In this document: in pieces, positions 7,652 to 15,577 of the stretch | Layout of the letters: every line of letters begins with the position of its first letter | How positions within the stretch are numbered: position 1 is the stretch's first letter | DNA from: DASRAJ01 sp039920305 | Lineage (GTDB): Bacteria > Bacteroidota > Bacteroidia > Chitinophagales > UBA10324 | Reading direction: 5' to 3' | Assembly (NCBI GenBank): GCA_039920305.1 | Contig: JBDSEA010000127.1 | Location: 1 to 15,611, forward strand | Length of the DNA stretch: 15,611 nt | Position numbers and translations under genes: made by a program | Notes under the pieces: generated by a model | Told to the model about the DNA's origin: nothing | Seen by the model: the letters and a program-made list of their open reading frames with translations, nothing else | The model's database searches: none

Positions 7652-9988
7652 ATGAAATACTGTAAAAACCTGCTGTTAAGTTTTTTGATTTTTCTTTTGC
7701 ATTTCCATACCATCATTGCACAACCTGAGTCCATCAGCGGTATTATCAATACTTATGCTTCGGTGATTTCCATTGATACTGCCGGATGCGGTGATGTGAT
7801 AGCCGTGAGTGATGCCGGTGGCTTTGCAACAGGTGATACAGTAATGCTTATACAGATGAAGGGTGCCACCATTGATTCTTCCAATACCTCTTCATTTGGC
7901 GACGTTACTGATTTTGGCAATGCTGGAAATTATGAATTCAGCAGTGTTACCAATATTTCTGTAAATCAAATCACACTTGCAGGAAAGCTTCAGAACTTGT
8001 ACCTGCCATCAGGCTATTTGCAGATAATCAGAGTACCATCCTATTCCGATGCAGTTGTGACATCATCATTATTTCCACAGGACTGGAATGGTATTACCGG
8101 AGGGGTTTTGGTATTTTTTGTTTCCGATACGCTGAGTCTTAATGCTGATATTGATGCTTCAGGAAAAGGTTTCCTGGGAGGCATCATCTCAAATAACCCC
8201 GATGGCGCTTGTGGTAACAACAACATTGACGGGTATTATTATGATTTGTATCAGGGAGGAAGCACATGGACAAAGGGAGGGGCGCAAAAAGGCGAGGGTA
8301 TATATGTTTTAAGTTCAACGAGGGAGGCAGGCAGGGGCAAGCAGGCCAATGGAGGTGGTGGCGGTAATAAGCACAATACCGGCGGGGGTGGTGGAGGAAA
8401 CTATACTAACGGTGGCAAGGGTGGAAATGAATTAGAAAGCTGCATCGTAAACGAAAACGGCGGAATAGGCGGCGCAGCCATGCCTTACAACCTTGGTAAA
8501 ATTTTTATCGGTGGCGGTGGCGGTTGTGGTGATTTCAATAATGGCGTAGGAAGCGGGGGTGCAAATGGTGGCGGCATCATAATCATTAAGGCTAAATATG
8601 TTGTGGGCAACGGCCGCCAAATTATTGCTGACGGGTTTGACGAATTAATCATGGGAGGGGGAATTGGTGATGGTGTCGGCGGGGGCGGAGGCGGCGGAAC
8701 TGTACTTCTGGATGTCCAGGATTTCACATTGTCCTCATTAACATTACAGGCAAATGGGGGTGATGGCGGATACCAGGGGACGGGCAATACCTGGGGATGC
8801 GCGGGTACCGGCGGTGGAGGCGGTACCGGCGTGATCTATATCAGCGGCTCATCCTTACCGGTAAATGTTACCACTAACACATTACCGGGCGCAGCGGGTA
8901 TTATATTGAATCCACTTGCCTACTGCTATAATACAACTTATGGCGCTGAAGCCGGGGATTCTTCTGCCACATCCTATCTTACAGGTCTTTCTTTTTCCTA
9001 CTCACTGCCTCTATTGCTTTCAGTTACCCTGGGAAATGACACTTCAATTTGCGAGGGAGATACTTTTCAACTGGATGCCGGCAATACAGGAGCTGACTTT
9101 TTATGGTCAACCGGCGATACAACTCAAAGTATTCCGGTAAGTGCTTCGGGTGAATATTCAGTTATGGTGAGCAATGCCACCTGTAGCACTGCTGATACTA
9201 TTACCCTCAGTCATATTCCTTGCAACACTCTTCTATTTACAGCAAGTGATACAAGTGTGTGTGAGAAATTCTGCATCGGTTTTTTTGATTCATCGCAAAA
9301 CAATCCGGTAAGCTGGCAATGGCTTTTTGAAGGCGGAAATCCGTCTTCTTCCACGCTGCAGAATCCGGAAGATATATGCTATAATTTGTCGGGAAGCTAT
9401 GATGTCACACTGATTTCCACAGGGGTTAATAATGTGACCGATACTTTGCTGCTCATGGATTACATCGTTGTATACCCTACACCCTCAATCCCGGTCATTT
9501 CACAAAACGGCTATGTACTCACCTCAAGCCCGTCGCCTTTTTATCAATGGCAATACAATAGTATCGATATCCCCGGCGCGACCAATCAATCCTATACCGT
9601 TACACAGTCAGGTCTTTATACAGTGGTGGTTTCAAGTGAGGCAGGGTGCAGATCTTCGGCGAACTTTTATTTTTTGATATCCGGACTGGATTACCCTGAA
9701 ACAATCGGTTTGATTGATGTTTACCCTAATCCTTCCAATGGTATTTTCAATGTTGAATTATCAAACCTGCCTGCCGATGGATTTGCTTCAATTAATATAA
9801 TTAACACATTGGGGCGAACGGTTTATTATTCTGAAAAGCTATCTTCCCCTAATCTTAAACATGAAATTAATCTGAAAGGTGTTTTTCCCGGAATTTATTT
9901 TCTTGAGGTAAAAATTGATAATACTCATGACTTCCCGGAAATTAATTGGAAGAAAAAGAAAATCGTTATCACCGGTTCATTGCATTGA
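7652..9988 (+). CDS. Secreted glycine-rich protein with Ig-like/PKD domains and a type IX secretion C-terminal sorting domain
   Basis: The 778-residue protein is built for export to the cell surface. It has a signal peptide (about 1-24, ending IIAQ) and an N-terminal beta-rich domain (about 25-165). A very glycine-rich segment follows (about 170-393) with runs of five to seven Gly mixed with Asn and Thr and a few Cys. Then come an Ig-like domain starting LGNDTSICEGDTFQLDAG (about 460-523), a PKD-like domain with WQWLFEGGNPSSST (about 527-606), another Ig-like domain with PFYQWQYNS (about 608-673), and a T9SS type A sorting domain starting IDVYPNPSNGIFNVEL and ending near the C-terminus (about 687-778). 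T9SS cargo crosses the outer membrane and is attached or released after the tail is cleaved. The glycine-rich part probably forms a fibrous or adhesive structure; its role is unknown. It has no sulfatase CxPxR motif, so it is not an obvious substrate for the next gene. Confidence 0.85.
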   Translation: MKYCKNLLLSFLIFLLHFHTIIAQPESISGIINTYASVISIDTAGCGDVIAVSDAGGFATGDTVMLIQMKGATIDSSNTSSFGDVTDFGNAGNYEFSSVTNISVNQITLAGKLQNLYLPSGYLQIIRVPSYSDAVVTSSLFPQDWNGITGGVLVFFVSDTLSLNADIDASGKGFLGGIISNNPDGACGNNNIDGYYYDLYQGGSTWTKGGAQKGEGIYVLSSTREAGRGKQANGGGGGNKHNTGGGGGGNYTNGGKGGNELESCIVNENGGIGGAAMPYNLGKIFIGGGGGCGDFNNGVGSGGANGGGIIIIKAKYVVGNGRQIIADGFDELIMGGGIGDGVGGGGGGGTVLLDVQDFTLSSLTLQANGGDGGYQGTGNTWGCAGTGGGGGTGVIYISGSSLPVNVTTNTLPGAAGIILNPLAYCYNTTYGAEAGDSSATSYLTGLSFSYSLPLLLSVTLGNDTSICEGDTFQLDAGNTGADFLWSTGDTTQSIPVSASGEYSVMVSNATCSTADTITLSHIPCNTLLFTASDTSVCEKFCIGFFDSSQNNPVSWQWLFEGGNPSSSTLQNPEDICYNLSGSYDVTLISTGVNNVTDTLLLMDYIVVYPTPSIPVISQNGYVLTSSPSPFYQWQYNSIDIPGATNQSYTVTQSGLYTVVVSSEAGCRSSANFYFLISGLDYPETIGLIDVYPNPSNGIFNVELSNLPADGFASINIINTLGRTVYYSEKLSSPNLKHEINLKGVFPGIYFLEVKIDNTHDFPEINWKKKKIVITGSLH

Positions 9989-10027
9989 CTTTTTTACCGT
10001 GATCTCTGTTTACAAGCCGTAACAGAT

Positions 10028-10035
10028 TAATTTTG
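10028..10035 (+). promoter_or_regulatory. Candidate Bacteroidota promoter for the formylglycine-generating enzyme gene (-7 TAATTTTG)
   Basis: TAATTTTG matches TAnnTTTG exactly, and a -33-like TCTCTG lies 19 nt upstream. It would start transcription about 15 nt before the ATG at 10058. A small hairpin (CTGTTTAC/GTAACAG, 10006-10025) overlaps it and might act as a weak terminator for the preceding gene. Confidence 0.45.
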
Positions 10036-10057
10036 GTATTCAAATTTAAGTCTTAAA

Positions 10058-11095
10058 ATGATCTCCACCCTTATTTACTCTTCTCTGCTCATTTTTATTT
10101 CCAGTGATCATTTATTAATGCTGCCGGGAAATTTTACGCCTGCTGTTTCACCTAATCCACCGGGAATGGTTTGGATTGCCGGGGGAGATTTCATTATGGG
10201 AACAGATACTGACCCGCAGGCACGGCCTGATGAGAAACCTGCCCACAAAGTACATGTTGAAGGATTTTACATGGATGAAACCGAGGTAACCAACGTTCAA
10301 TTTGCAGCGTTTGTAAAAGCAACCGGTTACATCACTACCGCTGAGAAGCCAATAGACTGGGATGAAATAAAAAAACAACTTCCTCCCGGCGCACAAAGAC
10401 CACCTGACTCTATGTTAGCTCCGGGCTCCCTCGTTTTTACACCACCTTCCGATGCAGTAAGACTGAATGATATCGGCCAATGGTGGACCTGGATACACGG
10501 AACCGACTGGAAGCATCCTATCGGTAAGGGGAGCTCTGTTGAAGGCAAAGAAAATTATCCGGTAGTGCACGTTTCATGGGATGATGCACAGGCTTATTGC
10601 AAATGGGCTGGTAAAAGATTACCAACTGAAGCTGAGTGGGAATTCGCTGCCCGGGGAGGTAAAAAGGGAGTTATCTATCCGTGGGGAAATGACACATCTT
10701 ACTGGAAGTATGCCAATACCTGGGATGGTAATTTTCCTGTTAAAAATACTCTGGAAGATGGCCATGAGCTCATGGCACCCGTTAAATCATATCCAATGAA
10801 TGGGTATGGCCTGTACGATATGGCGGGAAATGTATGGGAATGGTGCAGCGACTGGTACCGCCATGATTATTATACTAAATTATCGGAGCAAAATATCTCT
10901 GATAATCCCGCAGGCCCGGAATCAAGCTTTGATCCTGACGAGCCAACAGTTCCTAAAAGAGTGAACCGCGGCGGGTCATTTTTATGTAACGATAGCTATT
11001 GCTCAAGCTACCGAATCACTGCGCGGATGAAAACTTCTCCGGATACAGGTTTGGAACATTGCGGTTTTCGCTGTGTCAAGACCAAAGAAAAATAG
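10058..11095 (+). CDS. Formylglycine-generating enzyme (sulfatase-modifying factor, FGE-sulfatase family)
   Basis: This 345-residue protein has the FGE/SUMF1 fold: GGDFIMGTD (residues 42-50), DETEVTNVQFAAFV (73-86), RLPTEAEWEFAARGG (187-201), GNVWEWCSDWY (257-267), and the active-site region RGGSFLCNDSYCSSYRITAR (304-323) followed by GFRC (336-339). The two catalytic cysteines of true FGEs (Cys310 and Cys315) are present. Many Bacteroidota family members, such as gliding-motility lipoproteins, lack them, so this one is probably active: it would oxidise a sulfatase cysteine to formylglycine with oxygen and copper. The first 25 residues are hydrophobic and look like an export or membrane segment, although the n-region has no Lys/Arg; an internal Met21 is an alternative start. 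No sulfatase gene is visible in the window. Confidence 0.85.
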   Translation: MISTLIYSSLLIFISSDHLLMLPGNFTPAVSPNPPGMVWIAGGDFIMGTDTDPQARPDEKPAHKVHVEGFYMDETEVTNVQFAAFVKATGYITTAEKPIDWDEIKKQLPPGAQRPPDSMLAPGSLVFTPPSDAVRLNDIGQWWTWIHGTDWKHPIGKGSSVEGKENYPVVHVSWDDAQAYCKWAGKRLPTEAEWEFAARGGKKGVIYPWGNDTSYWKYANTWDGNFPVKNTLEDGHELMAPVKSYPMNGYGLYDMAGNVWEWCSDWYRHDYYTKLSEQNISDNPAGPESSFDPDEPTVPKRVNRGGSFLCNDSYCSSYRITARMKTSPDTGLEHCGFRCVKTKEK

Positions 11096-11239
11096 GGCCT
11101 TTTTCAGATGAAGTTGAATAACATGCTCTGCAATGAAATGATAAATTCAACTGCCAAATCCTGTTTTCTTTCAATTTATAAGGCAGTGTATCCGGTTTTA
11201 TAATCTGTGACTTTACTCCGTCGCCATAATACCCTGCCC

Positions 11240-11285
11240 TAAAAACAAAAAACCAAAACCGTTTTCGCGATGTGGGTTTCTTATA
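11240..11285 (-). terminator. Probable intrinsic terminator downstream of trehalase (decayed copy)
   Basis: On the minus strand AAACC and GGTTT can pair around an approximately 14-nt loop, followed by a T-rich tract. It is the counterpart of the hairpin after the intact 131-residue gene, but its stem is shorter. It is the only terminator candidate after trehalase. Confidence 0.4.
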
Positions 11286-11309
11286 TCTTGAAATAAGGAA
11301 GAACAAAGT

Positions 11310-11429
11310 TCAATTCAGCATTCTCAAAATATCCTCTGCTTCCTTAAAGCCCTCTTTAATAACTTTCACATTAGTGAACTGGTTATAATAACCGCCTAAA
11401 TGCAAAATGTCATAAACTGATTTGAATTT
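11310..11429 (-). pseudogene. Truncated C-terminal remnant (39 codons plus stop) of a paralogue of the 131-aa gene
   Basis: Translated on the minus strand, this stretch reads KFKSVYDILHLGGYYNQFTN and onward to ILRMLN-stop. By my count it is identical at 34 of 39 residues to the C-terminus of the protein encoded at 13203-13598. Most of the 24 nucleotide differences are silent, so this copy was probably under protein-level selection for most of the time since the two diverged and lost its 5' part later. It has no start codon in frame; the codon just upstream in this frame is TGA. It is too short for a normal gene call. Confidence 0.85.
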
Positions 11430-11433
11430 TCAT

Positions 11434-12996
11434 TTACTCCCTGTATCCATATTCACGAATCAATTTCAACAACACACCATTCGTCCAGCCGAATCCGTCT
11501 TGCAGCGGATATTCACCACCACCACCCGTAAGGTTTACATCTTCGACATTGTATTTCTCCATCAATCTGCCGGTTGATACAAAAACTTTCACATTGAGTG
11601 CAATCCATCGCCTTGCAATTTTTTTTGCGAGCTGCCTCTGATTATAATGATTGAGTCCTTCAATCGTAATGTATTCAAGGGGAGCCCATCCGTTCGGTGC
11701 ATCCCATTGCTGACCGGTATTGTTTAACGTGGTAACTACACCGCCGGGCATCAGAAATTTTTTCTTCAATTCTTTTTTCACCTGTGAAGCCTGTTTGTCA
11801 GTGGCAATTTGAAAGTACAGTGGGAACATTGCAGCAAGCGTTAAGTTACCCGATGATTTTTTTTGAATGAAATTGTAGTCACAGAAAAATTTCAGTGAAT
11901 CATTCCAGCAGAATTTCTGAATCGCTTGCTTTCGCGCTTCTGCCTTTGAATTAAACCTCGCGGATGATGCTTGATCATTGCTGACTTCATAGGCTTTGGC
12001 AATGGTATGTTCCAGATGATAAAGCAGGCAATTCAAATCAATGGGAATAAGTTGTGTGATTTGAATGGTAGCGAGACGCCGTTCATCGGCAAACCAGCGG
12101 CTGCTGAAATCCCATCCTGATTCAGCACCTGTGCGGGCGTTGTTGTAAAATTCTTTTTGTGATTGAGAAGAAGTCTTGGCTTCTTCCACATCCTGGAAGA
12201 ATGATTCTTCGCGGGGTACGCTGTCATGATCGAAGTAGCGATTCAGAATTTCGCCATTGAGATTGACTGAATGATTGATGGCTTTTCCCGCAGAAAGCGT
12301 TTCCCTTCCCTTCATCCAAAAATTGTACTCCTTCAATAACTCAGGAAGAAACTGCTGATAAATTTTTTCTCCTTTCAAATCTGCAAGTAGTTCAACCATC
12401 AGTGAGAAAAAAGGTGGCTGCGATCGGGAGAGATAATAAGTGCGGTTTCCATTCGGAATAAAACCATATTCATCAATGAGGTAACCAAAATTCTTCACCA
12501 TGTCTTCAATGATTGAAGTGTCGCCGCTTTCTTCTAACCCAAGCATGGTGAAATACGAATCCCAGTAATAGATTTCACGAAATCGGCCACCGGGAACAAT
12601 GTACGGATGGGGGAGTGGAAGCAGACTCGGATCAGAAGAAAATTCCTCATCAGGATTGCGAAGAAGTGCTACCCACAAATCTTCAATATGCTTCACCACA
12701 CCTGCGTTGACATCCGATTGATAAGTTGAACTTTTTTCAACCGGCGGATTAAAATGATCGGGTACAAATTTCTTCAGATCAAAGTCCGGTTGATTTTTTT
12801 CTGATTGATATGCTGAAACAATCTCCCGTGGTTCTTGCTTTGGTGTGCAATCAACAAATGTTTTCTGATCATGAAAAACAGAATTCAACTGAACGGAGTC
12901 GAACAATTCACCATAGAGTTGTCGCGGAGTCAATTGTTGCGCCCTCACTGAGCCTACGGTAAGAACAAACCAAATGATGAGAGGTGCTGTCTTCAT
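11434..12996 (-). CDS. treA: Periplasmic alpha,alpha-trehalase (GH37)
   Basis: Trehalase hydrolyses trehalose to two glucose molecules. The 520-residue protein has a signal peptide (about 1-20, ending VRAQ), placing it in the periplasm. It has both family signatures: PGGRFREIYYWDSY at residues 135-148 and QWDAPNGWAP at 430-439. The catalytic acid Asp296 lies in ESGWDFSSRW, and the catalytic base Glu495 in the glycine-rich GGGGEYPLQDGFGW. Length is slightly below E. coli TreA (565), with no missing active-site motif. The gene stands alone, separated by its own promoter region from the small gene upstream. It is oddly placed: its stop codon abuts a truncated copy of that small gene, suggesting it arrived by recombination into a duplicated locus. 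Confidence 0.95.
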   Translation of the reverse strand: MKTAPLIIWFVLTVGSVRAQQLTPRQLYGELFDSVQLNSVFHDQKTFVDCTPKQEPREIVSAYQSEKNQPDFDLKKFVPDHFNPPVEKSSTYQSDVNAGVVKHIEDLWVALLRNPDEEFSSDPSLLPLPHPYIVPGGRFREIYYWDSYFTMLGLEESGDTSIIEDMVKNFGYLIDEYGFIPNGNRTYYLSRSQPPFFSLMVELLADLKGEKIYQQFLPELLKEYNFWMKGRETLSAGKAINHSVNLNGEILNRYFDHDSVPREESFFQDVEEAKTSSQSQKEFYNNARTGAESGWDFSSRWFADERRLATIQITQLIPIDLNCLLYHLEHTIAKAYEVSNDQASSARFNSKAEARKQAIQKFCWNDSLKFFCDYNFIQKKSSGNLTLAAMFPLYFQIATDKQASQVKKELKKKFLMPGGVVTTLNNTGQQWDAPNGWAPLEYITIEGLNHYNQRQLAKKIARRWIALNVKVFVSTGRLMEKYNVEDVNLTGGGGEYPLQDGFGWTNGVLLKLIREYGYRE

Positions 12997-13016
12997 TGAT
13001 CTTGTGCTGATGTCTT

Positions 13017-13024
13017 CAAAAATA
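13017..13024 (-). promoter_or_regulatory. Candidate -7 element (TATTTTTG) for trehalase
   Basis: TATTTTTG on the minus strand matches TAnnTTTG and lies 20 nt before the ATG. The -33 position is occupied by a T-run (about 19-20 nt upstream) rather than TTTG. The same octamer occurs 28 nt before the 131-residue gene. Confidence 0.4.
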
Positions 13025-13064
13025 GCGTGTGTTCTTCAGCGAAGAAAAAAATTGCTCCGTTGCC

Positions 13065-13090
13065 GTGTCCCTTCCGAAGGTGGGGGACAC
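13065..13090. repeat. GC-rich nested inverted repeat upstream of trehalase
   Basis: GTGTCCC (13065-13071) and GGGACAC (13084-13090) form a perfect 7-bp stem, enclosing a smaller palindrome CCTTCCGAAGG (13070-13080). It has no U-tract, so it is not an ordinary terminator. It lies between the terminator of the 131-residue gene and the trehalase promoter. It may be a REP-like extragenic palindrome or a regulatory hairpin. Confidence 0.5.
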
Positions 13091-13129
13091 AGCGACATTA
13101 CTGCCGCAACACTCTGAATCCCCTTCCTT

Positions 13130-13322
13130 CCCTAAAAACAAAAAACCCGAACCACGCTCATGGTTGAGTTTTTTAAAATCTTTAGGAAGGAAGTAACAAA
13201 AGTTAGTCGAGCATCTTCAAAATATCTTCGGCTTCCTTAAAGCCATATTTGATCACCTTTACAGAAGTGAATTGATTATAGTAACCACCTACATGAAGAA
13301 TGTCATAAACCGATTTGAATTT
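13130..13322. repeat. Right copy of the divergent direct repeat flanking the trehalase gene
   Basis: This is the counterpart of 11237-11429. It covers the terminator and the last 40 codons of the intact 131-residue gene; unlike the left copy, the gene continues past the repeat edge to its start at 13598. Confidence 0.85.
13138..13175 (-). terminator. Intrinsic terminator after the 131-aa gene
   Basis: On the minus strand AAAAAACTCAACC pairs with GGTTCGGGTTTTTT around the loop ATGAGCGT, with one bulge, and is followed by a further T-rich stretch. The A-rich/T-rich stem with a short GC middle is typical of Bacteroidota terminators. Confidence 0.65.
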
Positions 13323-13598
13323 ATGATGAAGTTTATTTCGCTGCGGCAGCTTCTCAATCAGGTGCGAAACGCCTTCATATGATTTCGGGCGATCTTTTTT
13401 AAGGGAAATTCCCTTGCTCTCCGCATATTCATAGATTGCTTTCAATGCAGCCAGATATGCCATACCCGAAGCTTCTGCAACAAACTTAGCATCATGGTAA
13501 TGCTCTGATTTAATAGGGCTCTTCTTCAAGGTCTCCTTCGCGTTGGTGAAGAAACGCTGAGGAGATAAGTCAGCCTTGGATTTACCATTCTTGTGCAT
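13203..13598 (-). CDS. Small helical protein of unknown function (possibly DUF5618/HEPN-like)
   Basis: The 131-residue product is basic and predicted mainly alpha-helical, with no signal peptide or membrane segment. Features include RFFTNAKETL (about 15-24), a central helix FVAEASGMAYLAALKAIYEYAES (about 44-66) and the C-terminal FKSVYDILHVGGYYNQF segment (about 92-109). From memory it resembles the Bacteroidota family DUF5618, whose shape recalls HEPN-like helical bundles, but I cannot confirm this. No HEPN RxxxxH catalytic motif is evident, so an RNase role is not supported. It lies between the 16S rRNA unit and trehalase, on the same strand as both. A truncated paralogue sits beyond trehalase, showing that the gene was once duplicated here. 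Confidence 0.75.
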   Translation of the reverse strand: MHKNGKSKADLSPQRFFTNAKETLKKSPIKSEHYHDAKFVAEASGMAYLAALKAIYEYAESKGISLKKDRPKSYEGVSHLIEKLPQRNKLHHKFKSVYDILHVGGYYNQFTSVKVIKYGFKEAEDILKMLD

Positions 13599-13626
13599 GA
13601 TGCTTTGGTTTGTGTTCTGGCATTCT

Positions 13627-13634
13627 CAAAAATA
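13627..13634 (-). promoter_or_regulatory. Candidate -7 element (TATTTTTG) for the 131-aa gene
   Basis: TATTTTTG on the minus strand lies 28 nt before the ATG. Its -33 region falls in the T-tract of the 16S terminator, so this promoter would overlap the end of the rRNA unit. Confidence 0.4.
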
Positions 13635-13647
13635 ATATACCATTTCC

Positions 13648-13685
13648 AAAAAAAAACAGTCCCGGCACTTTCGCACCGGGACTGT
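13648..13685 (-). terminator. Strong intrinsic terminator of the 16S rRNA unit
   Basis: On the minus strand ACAGTCCCGG pairs perfectly with CCGGGACTGT. Two G-U pairs and a C-G pair extend the stem to a GAAA tetraloop, and it is followed by an unbroken run of nine T. It lies about 95 nt after the 16S 3' end with no other gene between. Confidence 0.92.
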
Positions 13686-13732
13686 ATTCAATAATTTGAA
13701 GCAAGGAAGAAACAACAGAAACTCAAACATTA

Positions 13733-13744
13733 AAGTGGTAACGT
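13733..13744 (-). other. 3' half of a putative 16S processing stem
   Basis: The transcript here (acgttaccactt) can pair with aagtgaataacgt in the leader (15317-15329): 11 base pairs with a small internal bulge. Helices joining the two flanks of pre-16S are the usual RNase III-type processing substrate. Confidence 0.5.
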
Positions 13745-13748
13745 ATTG

Positions 13749-13766
13749 CTCAGAACTAAATCTGAG
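13749..13766 (-). other. Small hairpin just after the 16S 3' end
   Basis: CTCAGA (13749-13754) and TCTGAG (13761-13766) form a 6-bp stem with a 6-nt loop, about a dozen bases beyond the mature 3' end. It may help 3' trimming; no T-tract follows. Confidence 0.35.
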
Positions 13767-13778
13767 TCTTACTCTAAA

Positions 13779-15304
<1,526 letters not shown>

Positions 15305-15316
15305 AAAAAATTATTG

Positions 15317-15329
15317 ACGTTATTCACTT
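15317..15329 (-). other. 5' half of a putative 16S processing stem
   Basis: aagtgaataacgt in the leader is complementary to the segment at 13733-13744 beyond the 3' end, which would close the whole 16S into a loop for processing. Confidence 0.5.
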
Positions 15330-15360
15330 ACCTGTCTGTGCTCAAGTTGTTTACTTCCAA

Positions 15361-15374
15361 TACTTCAAAGAACA
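15361..15374 (-). promoter_or_regulatory. boxA-like rRNA antitermination site
   Basis: TGTTCTTTGAAGTA in the leader resembles the rRNA boxA (E. coli core GCTCTTTAACA), which recruits NusB/NusE to prevent early termination. From general knowledge, Bacteroidota 16S leaders often contain a similar GTTCTTTGA stretch. Confidence 0.6.
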
Positions 15375-15376
15375 TA

Positions 15377-15397
15377 TTCTGCTTTTAAAAAGCAGAA
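15377..15397 (-). promoter_or_regulatory. Leader hairpin just before boxA (boxB-like position)
   Basis: TTCTGCTTTT and AAAAGCAGAA are perfect 10-base complements separated by a single base. The hairpin ends two bases before the boxA-like site, the same order as boxB-boxA in other rRNA operons. Confidence 0.6.
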
Positions 15398-15471
15398 GTG
15401 CGATCGTTATTTCTCTATGAAATTGTAATCAGGAAAAGGAACTCGGTGAGGGCTTTTTCAAAAGCGGAGTG

Positions 15472-15502
15472 CAAATGTAAAGCAGCAATTCGAATTAGCA
15501 AA
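15472..15502 (-). promoter_or_regulatory. 16S rRNA promoter (TTTG-N19-TACATTTG)
   Basis: On the minus strand a perfect -33 TTTG (15499-15502) is followed after exactly 19 nt by TACATTTG (15472-15479), fitting the Bacteroidota housekeeping promoter at every defined base. Transcription would start about 160 nt before the mature 16S. Confidence 0.85.
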
Positions 15503-15560
15503 CATTCTTTCAAAATAATTTCTGCTTTCTTTCTCCGGCCGCAACTAAAATCGTTAGACC

Positions 15561-15577
15561 AAATGGATAATCCATTT
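15561..15577. repeat. Inverted repeat upstream of the rRNA promoter
   Basis: AAATGGAT and ATCCATTT form perfect 8-bp arms around one base, about 60 bp upstream of the -33 element. It could be a regulator-binding site; nothing else is recognisable in 15503-15611. Confidence 0.35.

Larger units (their letters stand above)
11237..11429. repeat. Left copy of a divergent direct repeat of about 190 bp flanking the trehalase gene
   Basis: This segment aligns with 13130-13322: both start with the same 18 bases (ccctaaaaacaaaaaacc), then a terminator-like hairpin region, then the 3' end of the same small gene. In the 120 coding bases I count 24 differences (80% identity). Homology stops four or five bases from the trehalase stop codon at 11434-11436. 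Confidence 0.85.
11096..11433. other. Convergent intergenic region holding a gene remnant and terminator
   Basis: This 338-bp stretch lies between the convergent formylglycine-enzyme and trehalase genes. Its left part (11096-11236) holds only a weak inverted repeat (AGTTGAAT 11112-11119 / ATTCAACT 11145-11152) that might end the upstream gene. Its right part (11237-11429) is a divergent copy of the region 13130-13322, described separately. Confidence 0.7.
15305..15471 (-). other. 16S rRNA leader
   Basis: The roughly 160-nt transcribed leader between the promoter and the 16S 5' end holds a perfect hairpin, a boxA-like site and one arm of the processing stem. No open frame or tRNA is seen. Confidence 0.75.

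Noticed and set aside
8485..8787. Proline-rich open frame on the minus strand
   Set aside because: It is the antisense image of glycine codons (GGN read as NCC) in the glycine-rich gene.
7652..9988. Glycine-rich protein as a sulfatase substrate of the adjacent formylglycine-generating enzyme
   Set aside because: I checked the sequence context of its cysteines and none fits CxPxR; adjacency alone is weak and the second gene has its own promoter candidate.
11076..11306. 76-codon minus-strand frame between the formylglycine enzyme and trehalase
   Set aside because: It overlaps the end of the convergent gene and a terminator region, has biased composition from the A/T-rich hairpin, and no recognisable features.
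13686..13778. tRNA gene between 16S and the terminator
   Set aside because: The gap is only about 95 nt and I found no cloverleaf or T-loop GGTTCNA motif; it holds a small hairpin and the processing arm.
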